From the NCBI RefSeq assembly GCF_036894955.1, contig NZ_CP145905.1, positions 5,037,001 through 5,101,000 on the forward strand: 64,000 nucleotides of DNA. The letters run 5' to 3'. Both the position numbers and the translations under genes were made by a program. Position 1 is the first letter of the stretch. Every line of letters starts with the position of its first letter. Source of the DNA: Paenibacillus sp. KS-LC4. Lineage in GTDB: Bacteria; Bacillota; Bacilli; Paenibacillales; Paenibacillaceae. This document shows, in pieces, positions 1 to 8,463 of the stretch. Below the pieces are notes generated by a model. The model was given only the letters and a program-made list of their open reading frames with translations. It did not search any database and was not told the origin of the DNA.

Positions 1-3000
1 GTTGACCAATAATGTCTGGTCTGCCATGACTGCCGCTATTCAAGGCAATTTCCTCGCCATTATACGTCAGCTTAGTAAACTCAAAGCCGGCTTGCAGTCT
101 ATCAAGCGCATCTGAAATTTTAAAATTATGCAAAGTAACAGAAGAGGTATTTTTCAAAGAAAGCTTATAATGTACATCGTTTCCTACCACTACATACTGC
201 TGCGAAGGAGCAATCGTGGAGGAGCCTTGCGTCACACTCGTAATTTCTTTCTCGAATGTGATGGAAGGGTACGGGTCGCCCGTAGGTGATGCCGTTTCAA
301 TGAGTCCCAAATCGATTGTCGGAATTTTACCAGCTGTACCTAAGCTGATCATATCCGTACGATATGGCGTATAACCGTCTACAGTAGCGCCTTTCGTAAC
401 CAGATTGGAGTCATTGTCAATTGTATGGCTCGGATCTGCTCCACTCACATTTGCAGTCGTTGGCATGTAACGATCCGGCAGCACAAACTCAACGAAATAA
501 TTGCCTGCCTCAAGTCCCTGGAACAAATAATAGCCTGGACTGCCGTTGTAATGGTAGCCCGTCTTGCTTGACTTGAACGGCGTCGTTTCACCTGCTTTGT
601 ACAGATTTACGGTAATGCCGTTAATACCTGCACCTTGACCGCTGTCTCCCGGATATTCTTCATCCTGCGTGCCATCGCGGTTGCTGTCGAACCAGACAAA
701 ATTCCCGATTTCGCCAAGCGGTACATGCTCGTTGTTTGGATGAATCAGGAAACCCACCTTATTAGGCGCTGTTGGAAGCATTTTGCTGCCTTCATCATTG
801 CCTGCACCGACTTCAGTTGCTTGAATGGCAAAAGAGTTCCAAGCTACTTCATTGGTCGGTGCTCCTACAGGGGCATCCATCTTCCAGTCCAATACGATAT
901 AGTCGCCTGGCGCAAGTCCTGCTAATCCATCACTGCCTACAATGTTCGACAGTTGGAAGTATAGCGACTTGATGTCTGTCAAATCATCCTTCTGATAATT
1001 GCCTTGTTCGATCCAGCCTTGCTTGCTATCATTCACATTCGTGAAATTGACAACCTGCTCCTGATTAACCGACTTGCTGTAATAGGTGGACAGCGTATAG
1101 TTCACCGTTCGGCTGCCCGCTGCCGCTGAAGAGGTAAAGGTTTTATTGCCGGAAGAAAGTACTTCCGCCAAGTTAGGCTGCCACTGCGTGCCCCTTGCTT
1201 CATAAGGTGAGCTGCTGTTGACGCGCAGCGCATGATCACCTACATGCGGCAAAATATCGAGTACATCAATGACGCCGAGTCTCGTATTCCCGCTATTGCG
1301 TACCGCCAAACGATAATCTGCTGTTCCGCCTTCATACGTTACACTGTAGCGTGGATACTCGGTGTAATCAATATCGCCAGCATAATCAAATGGCGGTACG
1401 GGAATAGCCGGTTCTCCATCGTACGTAGCATCATCTGATGCCCGGAAAATAGGCTCCAGATCGCCTTGATTCCATTTTGTCGACTGTACGAGCGACGCCT
1501 TGCGTACCGTTACATTCGCAGAGGCATGGACAAAAAATTCATCCGTTCCCGCTGTAGGATCAAAGCCTATTACTGTATCTTTAATCGCATTGTTGCGTGT
1601 TTGCCATGCTGGCAGACTTTGCGGATTATCCTGTGCGGAATCTCCTGCATGCCAGAATTCTGAGTTTGGATCACCTGTCGTAATATACATGTCGTTCGTG
1701 TAGGTTGTACCTTGAGGCGTCCCCGCACGAACCTCCCCTTTATAGCTAATCTCAAAGCTTGTGCCTGGAGCAAAAGAAGTGCCGTCAGACCATGACCATT
1801 TGACAAGAGTCCGTCCAGTACCGTTCCAGTTTTTATCAACAATCTCTAGCTGTGGAGTACTTGCCCCAGCAGGCGTGCCCGTGAACGTAAACGAGGCTGC
1901 CAGCGCCGCAGCAGGATCGGCTATTTTAGGATTGAGGTAATAATTAAAGCTTGTTGGCAATAAATCATAGACCACTGGATTAACATAAGGTCCCGTTGCT
2001 TTAATGTCATTGCGAACCGTTAAAGTGAATGGCACCGTGCTGAGTGGACGGAAATTGCCTGCTCCAACCGTTTTATTGGCAACAAGCCATGGTTTCTCAT
2101 TGTTGATATTGAAATCTGCTTGAGCCGTTTTCTGCGGCTTGTTATCCCATTGGCCCGGAATGGCAACATTCAGTGCCTGATAGTCCAGCGTCACTTGATT
2201 CGTTACTTGGTTGCCATGGACGACGGGGGAATTCGTGCCATTGGCAAACTCTCTAACGGTTCCTGTAATTTCAATGCCGCCAATCGTACCGCCTGGAGCC
2301 AAAGAGTTGAATGACCACTCTAAAGCGGCCAAATATTCCCCAGCATTTAACACGATGCGATTTGTACCAGCTGTCGTGCTCACTGTAATGGTGCCGTTAG
2401 GCGCAAGACTGCCGCTATAAGCATGCCAAGTTTCAGTCACGCCATCGCTTGTTTTATAACGAAGCTGGGATGTGAAAACATTGGGCATTTTAATGCTGCT
2501 GTAGTCCATTTCCACAGGCAGCACATCAGTTAATACCAGGCTCGACAAAGAGGTATTTACATTCGTTCCCGTATTGCTGATGCCGCCGATGTTGAACTTC
2601 TGGGTTTGACCATGCCAGCGATACTGATAAACGCGTGACTTAGTTAAACCGGAAACGCCAGATACCGGCTCTCCGAATTTAGTTGTCACATCAGCGTCTG
2701 GATCAGTAACCGAGCCGTCTCCCTCAAGCGTATAGCCGCTCAAAATTTCAACATTGTTTTTACGCTCCAGCGGTGTTCCAGTAGGATGACCATACCCTAA
2801 ATCGTCAGGGAAGGTGACCGATACCTTCGCTTCGAAGGACTGTCCAGAAGTCAGCTCAATGTTCGACCAAGTGACCGTACGAGCCGATGAATCATAGACG
2901 CCACTTTCTGTTGAGCTTACATAAACGGCATCCGGCGGCAAAGTATCGACTAACGTCGCATTTTTCAAGCTGCCCGGATTCGTATTGCCCGCTTCACCCT

Positions 3001-3652
3001 TAATACCTACCGTATACTCTACTGCTCCGCCAATAATTGGAACTCCGCTGCCAAATCCAGTCGTTTGGCTTTTGTAAGCCCACCATTTATCGTATGTGGA
3101 GGCAGTTGGCGTTGCTGTCGGTGTCGCTGTAGGCGTTGGTGTAGCTACCGGATTCGGGTCCGCGTTAATCGTTACATCCGCCGACGCTGTTGTACTTTCC
3201 GCTGAATCAACGAGTGTAATCGTCGCCGTATTCGTCGTAGGAACAGCTGAGCTTGAGCCAGTCGGCTTCGCCTTCACTGGAATTTCCAGCTTCACCGAAG
3301 TACCCGAAGGCAGTGGATGTGCATTAACCGTTAGCGTTTGGCCGTTTTTCGTATCCCAGCCTCCATCCTCCCAGCCATCCACAATTTCAAATTGTGCCGG
3401 TACCGTATCCACAATCGTTACGTTTTTACCAACATGAGTCGCGCCATCCGCCTGATACAAGATGGTATACTTGAAGGTATCTCCTACATTTACGGTGCTC
3501 ACACTGGCTGTCTTTGTAAAAGTCAGTCCTGTAATCGGTCCTGCTGCCTGTATTGGAGCTGCGAATGGCTGGAATGCGGCTTGCAGTAGCAAAACGAGCA
3601 GCATAATCCAGGAAATCCTTTGCCTAATCGCTCTCTGTCTACTTGCGGGCAT
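1..3652 (-). CDS. Giant DUF11/SdrD-B repeat surface protein (partial, C-terminus beyond left edge)
   Basis: An uninterrupted minus-strand reading frame of 1217 codons starts at the ATG at 3650-3652 and runs off the window without a stop. Residues 1-37 form a signal peptide: a basic start (RQRAIRQR), a hydrophobic core WIMLLVLLLQ and a cleavage region near PIQAAG. After an immunoglobulin-like first repeat comes a Thr/Pro linker at residues 165-186 (TPTPTATPTATPT). Many repeats of the DUF11 kind follow, with recurring 'xVxDxLP' and 'LxPGxxxxI' signatures. From about residue 980 there is an SdrD-B-like domain (GEIGNFVWFDSNRDGTQDE). Such proteins are secreted, extended stalks or adhesins, often with isopeptide or calcium-binding domains; the anchor would lie in the missing part. 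A GAGAGG ribosome site precedes the start, and a TATAAT at 3761-3766 is a possible -10. The gene is separated from the upstream transglutaminase-like gene by a terminator, so it probably has its own promoter. The exact role is unknown. Confidence 0.85.
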   Translation of the reverse strand, partial: MPASRQRAIRQRISWIMLLVLLLQAAFQPFAAPIQAAGPITGLTFTKTASVSTVNVGDTFKYTILYQADGATHVGKNVTIVDTVPAQFEIVDGWEDGGWDTKNGQTLTVNAHPLPSGTSVKLEIPVKAKPTGSSSAVPTTNTATITLVDSAESTTASADVTINADPNPVATPTPTATPTATPTASTYDKWWAYKSQTTGFGSGVPIIGGAVEYTVGIKGEAGNTNPGSLKNATLVDTLPPDAVYVSSTESGVYDSSARTVTWSNIELTSGQSFEAKVSVTFPDDLGYGHPTGTPLERKNNVEILSGYTLEGDGSVTDPDADVTTKFGEPVSGVSGLTKSRVYQYRWHGQTQKFNIGGISNTGTNVNTSLSSLVLTDVLPVEMDYSSIKMPNVFTSQLRYKTSDGVTETWHAYSGSLAPNGTITVSTTAGTNRIVLNAGEYLAALEWSFNSLAPGGTIGGIEITGTVREFANGTNSPVVHGNQVTNQVTLDYQALNVAIPGQWDNKPQKTAQADFNINNEKPWLVANKTVGAGNFRPLSTVPFTLTVRNDIKATGPYVNPVVYDLLPTSFNYYLNPKIADPAAALAASFTFTGTPAGASTPQLEIVDKNWNGTGRTLVKWSWSDGTSFAPGTSFEISYKGEVRAGTPQGTTYTNDMYITTGDPNSEFWHAGDSAQDNPQSLPAWQTRNNAIKDTVIGFDPTAGTDEFFVHASANVTVRKASLVQSTKWNQGDLEPIFRASDDATYDGEPAIPVPPFDYAGDIDYTEYPRYSVTYEGGTADYRLAVRNSGNTRLGVIDVLDILPHVGDHALRVNSSSPYEARGTQWQPNLAEVLSSGNKTFTSSAAAGSRTVNYTLSTYYSKSVNQEQVVNFTNVNDSKQGWIEQGNYQKDDLTDIKSLYFQLSNIVGSDGLAGLAPGDYIVLDWKMDAPVGAPTNEVAWNSFAIQATEVGAGNDEGSKMLPTAPNKVGFLIHPNNEHVPLGEIGNFVWFDSNRDGTQDEEYPGDSGQGAGINGITVNLYKAGETTPFKSSKTGYHYNGSPGYYLFQGLEAGNYFVEFVLPDRYMPTTANVSGADPSHTIDNDSNLVTKGATVDGYTPYRTDMISLGTAGKIPTIDLGLIETASPTGDPYPSITFEKEITSVTQGSSTIAPSQQYVVVGNDVHYKLSLKNTSSVTLHNFKISDALDRLQAGFEFTKLTYNGEEIALNSGSHGRPDIIGQ

Positions 3653-3828
3653 CTTATCAATCCTCTCTTTTTCTCTATCTTGAGTTGTTCTCTTGTTGTG
3701 ATTACCTCACGAAAGCCAAGTCTTTCTCCATCCTCTCCCTCCTTGCATTCAAATAAGTAAATTATATCTAGCTAAACTGTACAAAAACTTTACAAGCTTC
3801 CTCACCATTGGACAGCCTAAATAACAGT

Positions 3829-3870
3829 AAAAAAAGCTCCGTCCATCCCATATTAGGATAGACGAAGCTT
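3829..3870 (-). terminator. Rho-independent terminator of the transglutaminase-like gene
   Basis: A 15-bp stem (3834-3848 with 3856-3870, two G-U pairs) is followed on the minus strand by seven T residues. It lies about 38 nt past the stop codon at 3909 and separates this gene from the surface-protein gene. Confidence 0.85.
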
Positions 3871-3908
3871 CTGTGCGTACCTATTAATTTATCTGTGTTT
3901 AAATCCGT

Positions 3909-4721
3909 TTAATAAACCTTAGCAGCTATATAACGCGAGCTGTCCTTAATCATTTTGCCCGCTTTCTTGCTGTTCTTCATACCAGCATCAAGCGTCGTAT
4001 CGACCGTGATCCATTTGCCGTCCAAGTATACTTCATTCCAGGCATGATAATTTGATACATCGGACGCTTTACCCGTCACCATCTTGGTCGGTATGTCCAA
4101 GCTGCGAAGCATGCCCGCCATTAATGCAGCATAACCGTAGCATATGTCTTTCTGCGAGCTAAGCGTACGATCGATTTGAGGCAAATAATCGTTAGTCACC
4201 TTAGCCGCAAGCTTATGATCGTAAGAAATATTCGCTACAATATAATTGTAGATCGCCGTTACCTTCTCGGTATCCGTCTTGGCACCCTTAGTTAGTTCCA
4301 ATGCTTTCTTGACTGCTTTGCTGTTGCTGCTCCAGTCAATATTTTGAATAGAATTTAAATAGACGACGTTGCTGTCACTCAAATTCAAGGTAACTTTTCC
4401 TGTTTGAACTGCTCTATATTTATTGGTTCCACTGACATTTTCCAATAATGTTATCGTATAGTCTCCATTGCCCAGTTGAAGCGCGAACCACTCTTCTGTT
4501 TGGTTTGCCCGGAGCGCATACGTGTAATTTTTGCCGTCTTTGGCTACAACCAGCCTTGTATCTACGCCTGACTTGACCTCATAACGAATACCGATGCTTC
4601 CTTTATCCACATTGGATTCATCGAGCCAGCTTGTCCCAGCTGCTGCCACTTGAGAAGCTGCTTGAGGGAACACGGATAGGATCAAAGCAAGCAAAATCAT
4701 AACCGTTAAAATTTTACGCAT
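3909..4721 (-). CDS. Secreted transglutaminase-like (papain-fold) protein
   Basis: This 270-residue protein has an N-terminal signal peptide (residues 1-28, KILTVMILLALILSV then AAAG). A beta-rich region of unknown type follows, then a transglutaminase-core domain at about 140-245. The predicted catalytic triad is C194 in DICYGYA, H226 in NYHAWNEV and D241 in TVDTTLD; all three are present, so the domain looks active. The family includes cysteine peptidases, transglutaminases and cyclic-peptide-forming enzymes, so the reaction cannot be fixed from sequence. Being exported, it probably acts on the envelope or on surface proteins. The start is set by an AAGGGAG ribosome site at 4731-4737. The leader contains a cyclic di-GMP-I aptamer whose 3' end reaches that site, so the gene is almost certainly under c-di-GMP control. 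The next gene on the strand is a giant surface protein, a plausible partner though transcribed separately. Confidence 0.88.
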   Translation of the reverse strand: MRKILTVMILLALILSVFPQAASQVAAAGTSWLDESNVDKGSIGIRYEVKSGVDTRLVVAKDGKNYTYALRANQTEEWFALQLGNGDYTITLLENVSGTNKYRAVQTGKVTLNLSDSNVVYLNSIQNIDWSSNSKAVKKALELTKGAKTDTEKVTAIYNYIVANISYDHKLAAKVTNDYLPQIDRTLSSQKDICYGYAALMAGMLRSLDIPTKMVTGKASDVSNYHAWNEVYLDGKWITVDTTLDAGMKNSKKAGKMIKDSSRYIAAKVY

Positions 4722-4734
4722 AAAAAAAACTCCC

Positions 4735-4828
4735 TTCGGTGGCTAGGCTGCCATCTAATGAATAGAGAAGGCCCTTTAGCTTTGCGTCCCTGCCTTTCGA
4801 CAGGTTTGCCGTTATCGTGTAAAGTTTT
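4735..4828 (-). promoter_or_regulatory. Cyclic di-GMP-I (GEMM) riboswitch
   Basis: On the minus strand the leader shows the GEMM-I hallmarks in order: CACGATAACGGCAAACC, a short stem closed by a GAAA tetraloop (CTGTCGAAAGGCAG), GGGACGCAAAGC, then a second helix ending GGCAGCCTAGCCACC. The ribosome site follows directly. An outer helix can also form between AAAACT (4823-4828) and AGTTTT (4726-4731), bracketing the AAGGGAG site. This suggests translational control with ligand reducing expression; the direction is inference. Confidence 0.9.
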
Positions 4829-4874
4829 GAAAGTGGTGTTAGGTAGAAAAACTACCTTATATAAAACTATCTCT

Positions 4875-4903
4875 AGTATATACCCATTAATTGCAACAAA
4901 CAA
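4875..4903 (-). promoter_or_regulatory. Putative SigA promoter of the riboswitch-controlled gene
   Basis: A -35-like TTGTTT (4898-4903) and a -10 TATACT (4875-4880) are separated by 17 bp. They sit about 50 nt upstream of the aptamer. A small GGTAG/CTACC hairpin at 4842-4856 lies between promoter and aptamer. Confidence 0.5.
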
Positions 4904-4918
4904 TACGTTAAACCTTTT

Positions 4919-5101
4919 TCATTTCCAGGCTGAAGCTTTTATTTTCTTATTTCTCTTCATCCATTTCCGCTTTAATCGCTTCATGAAAGACTCTTCTTTG
5001 CGTTCTTTAAGCATGTCCTTTACATCTCTTAGCAGGAGCAAATACCGCATTTCATCCTCATGCTTCAAGCTTTGAAACTCTCTCAAATGCTCAGCGCCCA
5101 T
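4919..5101 (-). CDS. Small basic hypothetical protein
   Basis: A 60-codon frame gives a charged, Lys/Arg-rich, probably helical peptide (LLLLRDVKDMLKERKEE, then KRLKRKWMKRNKKIK) with no signal peptide or known motif. Its ATG overlaps the end of a possible short upstream frame (AAGTAGGATG), and the ribosome site is weak. It follows the 176-residue hypothetical gene on the same strand by 72 nt and could be its operon partner. Composition is compatible with coding, but I cannot name a family and it may be spurious. Confidence 0.35.
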   Translation of the reverse strand: MGAEHLREFQSLKHEDEMRYLLLLRDVKDMLKERKEESFMKRLKRKWMKRNKKIKASAWK

Positions 5102-5173
5102 CCTACTTCAGCTCCATCATGCGTTTTATCAATCCTGTGTAGGCTGATAAAATTCTGATACCCGAACCAGCAT

Positions 5174-5704
5174 TTAGCTGCTTTTTACCGTATAAAATTT
5201 TTGGAATCTCCAAAACTTCCTCGGTCCTGTCGACAAATAAAGCCAAGCAAAAAAATCACGAATACCGTCATCCACAATTCCCTCATTGTATTGATAAAGC
5301 TGCCGCTGATAGCTCAGTCGACATATTTCTACCCCATCCCACCAAAAAGAGAACGTGTTTTGCTTGTCGTCATGCTCCAGAGCAATCATAAACTTGCCCT
5401 CCGAAAGCTGAAAATATTGCTTGTCATAGAAAAACAAAGGCCCCTCAGAAGTAGCTGTAATGCCAATAAAATGACCCCGATGATGGGTATAAAAGCCTCG
5501 AACAATCGTGTAATCGGTCATTTGATTTAAATTCAGCTGTCGTAGGTGCTGGGCTCCCGCGCTTATACAGCAAGCCAGCTCAGGATAGCGAAAATGGCGA
5601 ATGACGTTTATTTGCCGCTTCTCGGTTATCATCATTTTCTTCAACCATTCCTTTGAACATGCTATTTTTTGAAAATAAAGCCCGTTAAGCTTATCCGTCT
5701 CCAT
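5174..5704 (-). CDS. Hypothetical protein, family not recognised
   Basis: This encodes 176 residues starting METDKLNGLYFQ. I chose the ATG at 5702-5704 because GGGGGAG lies 9 nt upstream; a longer frame reaching back to 5755 has no ribosome site. The protein is soluble and rich in aromatic residues (FFYDKQYFQLSEGKF, FSFWWDGVEICRLSY, FFAWLYLSTGPRKFWRF). It has no signal peptide, membrane segment or recognisable catalytic motif. It begins 88 nt after the response regulator on the same strand and may be co-transcribed with it. I do not recognise the family. Confidence 0.6.
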   Translation of the reverse strand: METDKLNGLYFQKIACSKEWLKKMMITEKRQINVIRHFRYPELACCISAGAQHLRQLNLNQMTDYTIVRGFYTHHRGHFIGITATSEGPLFFYDKQYFQLSEGKFMIALEHDDKQNTFSFWWDGVEICRLSYQRQLYQYNEGIVDDGIRDFFAWLYLSTGPRKFWRFQKFYTVKSS

Positions 5705-5792
5705 TTTCACCTGCTCCCCCATTATAAATATACAAACTCTACAATTTCTCGACAAAATTCTTGTTTAATTTCGGAAAATTTACAAAATAGCT

Positions 5793-6956
5793 CTACAACG
5801 CGCTAACGCTGCTTTTCCACTCTTTATACCATTCTGTAATGTACGCGCTTGGCTGCTCATTCAATTCTTCCAACAGCGCAGCGGTTAAAGCATTGTACTG
5901 CTGATTAACCATAAGATGATTCCCTTTAGACGCATACAGCTGCATTAAGGCAAAATAAGCCTCTTCCTCTGGCGCATGCTCCTCGATAATCCGCATATAT
6001 CCGGCAATCGCTTTATCCAGCTGACCATGCTCGACATGCCATGCCTCCAAGCGATAGGAAATATTCAGCCATAGCCGTTTCAGCCGCTGGCGCTCGCTCT
6101 CCGCCCACCAATAATCATAATCCTTTAAATAATCGCCTCTGTAAAGATTCATAGCCTCTTCATATTCCGCAAGCGTTGCCGCCGCTAGCGGCGGTGCGGA
6201 AGCAATGCCTCGTTCCCATTCCTCTACATCGAGCACAACCTGATTCAGCGTCAATATGTAGCCTTCTGTTGTATTCGCAATGTGAAAGCACTTTCCAAAC
6301 TGATCTAGCGTTTTCCTAATGTGATACACCGTCGTATACAGCTGGGCATATATTTTTTCCGTCCCATTATCGGGCCATAGCAAATCGATTAAAATCGATT
6401 TTCTTACAAGCTGCTCGCGATGCTGGAGCAAATACAGAAACAACTCCTGCGCCTTCGTTGTGCGCCATCTTATGGCTGCATCCTTTTTCCCCGAATACTC
6501 CACACTGAACTGCCCCAATAGCTGCAAAACCAGCTGCTGCTGCTCATGCGCATTTTTCACTGGCTGTAGAGCCTGCTCTTTATCCTTTGCAGACGAGTCC
6601 AACTGCTTCTGAATCCGTTCCATCGTTTTCAACAAACGCTCAGGATGAATCGGCTTAACGACATAATCCAGTGCATTCAGCTCAAAAGCTTTCACTGCAT
6701 ATTCATCATAAGCAGTTACAAATACGATATTCAGCTCCGGCCTGACCTCAAGCAGTTGTTCAGCAAGCGCAATACCACTGACTTCGGGCAAATTAATATC
6801 CAAAAACACAACATCTGGCAAATCGCGCAAAATCCGCTCTTTCCCAATCATCGGATCCTCATATTTCCCCAAAATCTCGACGTTATTTAATTTCACGAGT
6901 TGTCGCTCCAAGTAATCCAAAGCGAGGCATTCATCATCTACAAGGATAACCTTCAT
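5793..6956 (-). CDS. Response regulator with SARP-type (winged-helix plus BTAD) output
   Basis: The receiver domain (about 1-120) has the acidic pair D7/D8, the phospho-acceptor D53 in FLDINLP, T81 and K101 (VVKPI), so it should be phosphorylatable. A linker leads to a winged helix (about 150-240; AQELFLYLLQHREQLVRKSILIDLLWP) and a bacterial transcriptional activator domain of TPR-like helices to the end (387 residues). This receiver plus SARP/BTAD arrangement occurs in Paenibacillus and relatives, where the regulator usually pairs with a LytS- or histidine-kinase-type sensor. No kinase gene is present here, so it is an orphan in this window. The start is well supported by AAAGGAG 7 nt upstream. 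The targets are unknown; it is not adjacent to the NRPS operon. Confidence 0.85.
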   Translation of the reverse strand: MKVILVDDECLALDYLERQLVKLNNVEILGKYEDPMIGKERILRDLPDVVFLDINLPEVSGIALAEQLLEVRPELNIVFVTAYDEYAVKAFELNALDYVVKPIHPERLLKTMERIQKQLDSSAKDKEQALQPVKNAHEQQQLVLQLLGQFSVEYSGKKDAAIRWRTTKAQELFLYLLQHREQLVRKSILIDLLWPDNGTEKIYAQLYTTVYHIRKTLDQFGKCFHIANTTEGYILTLNQVVLDVEEWERGIASAPPLAAATLAEYEEAMNLYRGDYLKDYDYWWAESERQRLKRLWLNISYRLEAWHVEHGQLDKAIAGYMRIIEEHAPEEEAYFALMQLYASKGNHLMVNQQYNALTAALLEELNEQPSAYITEWYKEWKSSVSAL

Positions 6957-7091
6957 GCTTTACTCCTTTAATATACGAAATAACCACTCGTTCACAAACT
7001 GCCATACTGACAACAATTATAATCCAGTTAAATAGTTGCCGCAATCATTTGGCTTGAGCAGTCGTTACAAATTAAGGAAAATTTGCAAAGC

Positions 7092-7143
7092 AAAAAGAGC
7101 AGCATCCGATAGCCTCACCATAGGCTAATCGCTTGCTGCTCTT
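7092..7143 (-). terminator. Terminator downstream of the PfpI-like gene
   Basis: A long imperfect stem (AAGAGCAGC...GCTGCTCTT arms with an inner GATTAGCC/GGCTATC helix) is followed by a T-run on the minus strand. A second, separate hairpin (GCTTCGTT...AACGAAGC) lies at about 7155-7185 between it and the stop codon. Confidence 0.8.
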
Positions 7144-7232
7144 ACAATCTGCTGGCTTCGTTTTGCCTGGGGGCAGAACGAAGCATCGTTAGTAGCTGGA
7201 ATGGTTGTGCGCAAATACTGGTAGAAAGTCGT

Positions 7233-7766
7233 CTACCAGGCGTTGACACCCAGCTGTTCAATCGTTGCCTGAATAAAAGCGGGCTCGTCCTTTGGTGTGC
7301 GGGAAGTAATCAAATTGCGATCTACCACAACTTCCTCATTGCGAAAATGTCCACCTGCTGCCTGCACTTCCTGCGCAAGCTCCGGATAAGCCGTCAGCGT
7401 CCGACCTTGCAGCAAGCCCGCCTCTGCCAAAATTTGCGGGCCATGACAGATAGCTGCAATGGTTATGCCTTTTGCATCGGCCTCCTTGACGAAAGCATGG
7501 ACTGCGGCATCCTTCTTCAAGTGCGAGGGGGAAGCACCACCAGGAATAATAATCGCCGCATAATCGCTCGCCTTCGCTTCATTAATCGCTAGATGCGACT
7601 TATACGCAACCGTCCCCTGCTTGCCCTTTAACTCCTCATTGCTGCGCAAGCTTATAATAACCGCCTCATGGCCATTTTTGACCATTTCATCATACGGATT
7701 TTGCATTTCGGAGTCTTCAAAGCCATCAGCCAGCAGAAAAGCTACCTTCTTCATCTGCGTCATCAC
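7233..7766 (-). CDS. DJ-1/PfpI family protein (glyoxalase, deglycase or stress protease type)
   Basis: The 177-residue protein covers the whole DJ-1/PfpI domain. The nucleophile elbow is AAICHGP with C107 and H108, the conserved acidic residue is in DGFEDSE (E17), and an IIIPGG strand-turn precedes it. This matches short single-domain general-stress members such as YfkM/YraA of Bacillus. The family is cytoplasmic and includes glyoxalase III-like, chaperone and weak peptidase activities, which cannot be separated by sequence. The start may be GTG at 7766 or ATG at 7763; GGAG lies 7-10 nt upstream of both. It is monocistronic, with two hairpins downstream. Confidence 0.85.
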   Translation of the reverse strand: MMTQMKKVAFLLADGFEDSEMQNPYDEMVKNGHEAVIISLRSNEELKGKQGTVAYKSHLAINEAKASDYAAIIIPGGASPSHLKKDAAVHAFVKEADAKGITIAAICHGPQILAEAGLLQGRTLTAYPELAQEVQAAGGHFRNEEVVVDRNLITSRTPKDEPAFIQATIEQLGVNAW

Positions 7767-7857
7767 CTACACGCTCCTTCTTGTTTGGGCTCTAGATTAC
7801 TTTGCCCTAAAAAAGGATTTGCAAACAGTTTTTTCATTTATCGTGTGGGCACAGCCC

Positions 7858-8415
7858 TTAACTGTACACTAGCATCGTGCCGCAATAGTCGCATTCCGTA
7901 CTTTGCATCGGCTGAAGCACCTTTCTTGCGCCACAGCCCGCACAGCTGATATTTTTAGGCATGAGCGGCGGTGGTGGCGGAGAAGATGGTGGAATTGGCG
8001 GAGTTGACATGCGTCTCCTCGCAGCAGCCCGCCTTGCCGCTTCCTCCGTTTCTGCGCGCATAGCCGCCAGCGTCGCTTCCTTCTCCGCCTCTAGCCTAGC
8101 CGCTTCCTCAGCCGCTTCCGCTCGTTCGCGCTCCTCTCTTGCCAGCTCCTGCTCATGCTCCAGCTTCTGGAGCTCCAGTCGAAACTGAACCAGATACGGC
8201 TCCTGCTCATCTAAATATTTTTGCTTCCATTTAAAACGCCTGCTCTTCCTCGCCCCGATGCAATAAAGGGAAACTCCAGGAAATAAAGAAAAGATAATCA
8301 AAGTTGCTATGAGTCCATCTAATCCATAACTTGGGGACAATGTATGCGGATATAAGATAAGACTTAAAGCTGACCAAAATACACCAAATGCCTTGTACCA
8401 AAAACCAGCTCCCAT
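7858..8415 (-). CDS. Small membrane protein with coiled coil and C-terminal zinc ribbon
   Basis: This encodes 185 residues. Two hydrophobic helices (about 8-24 and 33-53) are followed by a highly charged coiled coil (about 65-135, Glu/Ala/Arg-rich), a proline-rich stretch (PPIPPSSPPPPP) and one zinc ribbon (CAGCG...CDYCG). The organisation repeats that of the preceding gene, so the two are probably diverged duplicates. They follow an SPFH/zinc-ribbon gene on the same strand, and I infer that all three form one membrane-associated complex resembling B. subtilis YdjG/YdjH with YdjI. A GGGGTG ribosome site stands 7 nt from the ATG. No enzymatic motif is visible. Confidence 0.75.
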   Translation of the reverse strand: MGAGFWYKAFGVFWSALSLILYPHTLSPSYGLDGLIATLIIFSLFPGVSLYCIGARKSRRFKWKQKYLDEQEPYLVQFRLELQKLEHEQELAREERERAEAAEEAARLEAEKEATLAAMRAETEEAARRAAARRRMSTPPIPPSSPPPPPLMPKNISCAGCGARKVLQPMQSTECDYCGTMLVYS

Positions 8416-8463
8416 TTACATTCACCCCGTCTTTCGCTCCAAATAGCATAGGAGCCGTTACAC

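Noticed and set aside
3762-3805. SigD-like promoter (TAAA...GCTAGATAT) upstream of the surface-protein gene
   Set aside because: The -10 has an extra base compared with GCCGATAT and the match is too weak to list as a promoter.
4706-4903. 65-codon minus-strand frame overlapping the riboswitch
   Set aside because: It lies across the conserved c-di-GMP aptamer and the start of the transglutaminase-like gene in another frame; the RNA explains the sequence.
5745-5756. Spo0A-box-like TTTTGTCGAGAA upstream of the 176-residue hypothetical gene
   Set aside because: It is a single imperfect match in an A+T-rich gap without a second box; chance is likely.
5793-6956. SARP-type response regulator as pathway regulator of the NRPS operon
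   Set aside because: It is about 42 kb from the operon promoter with unrelated genes between, and I see no shared operator.
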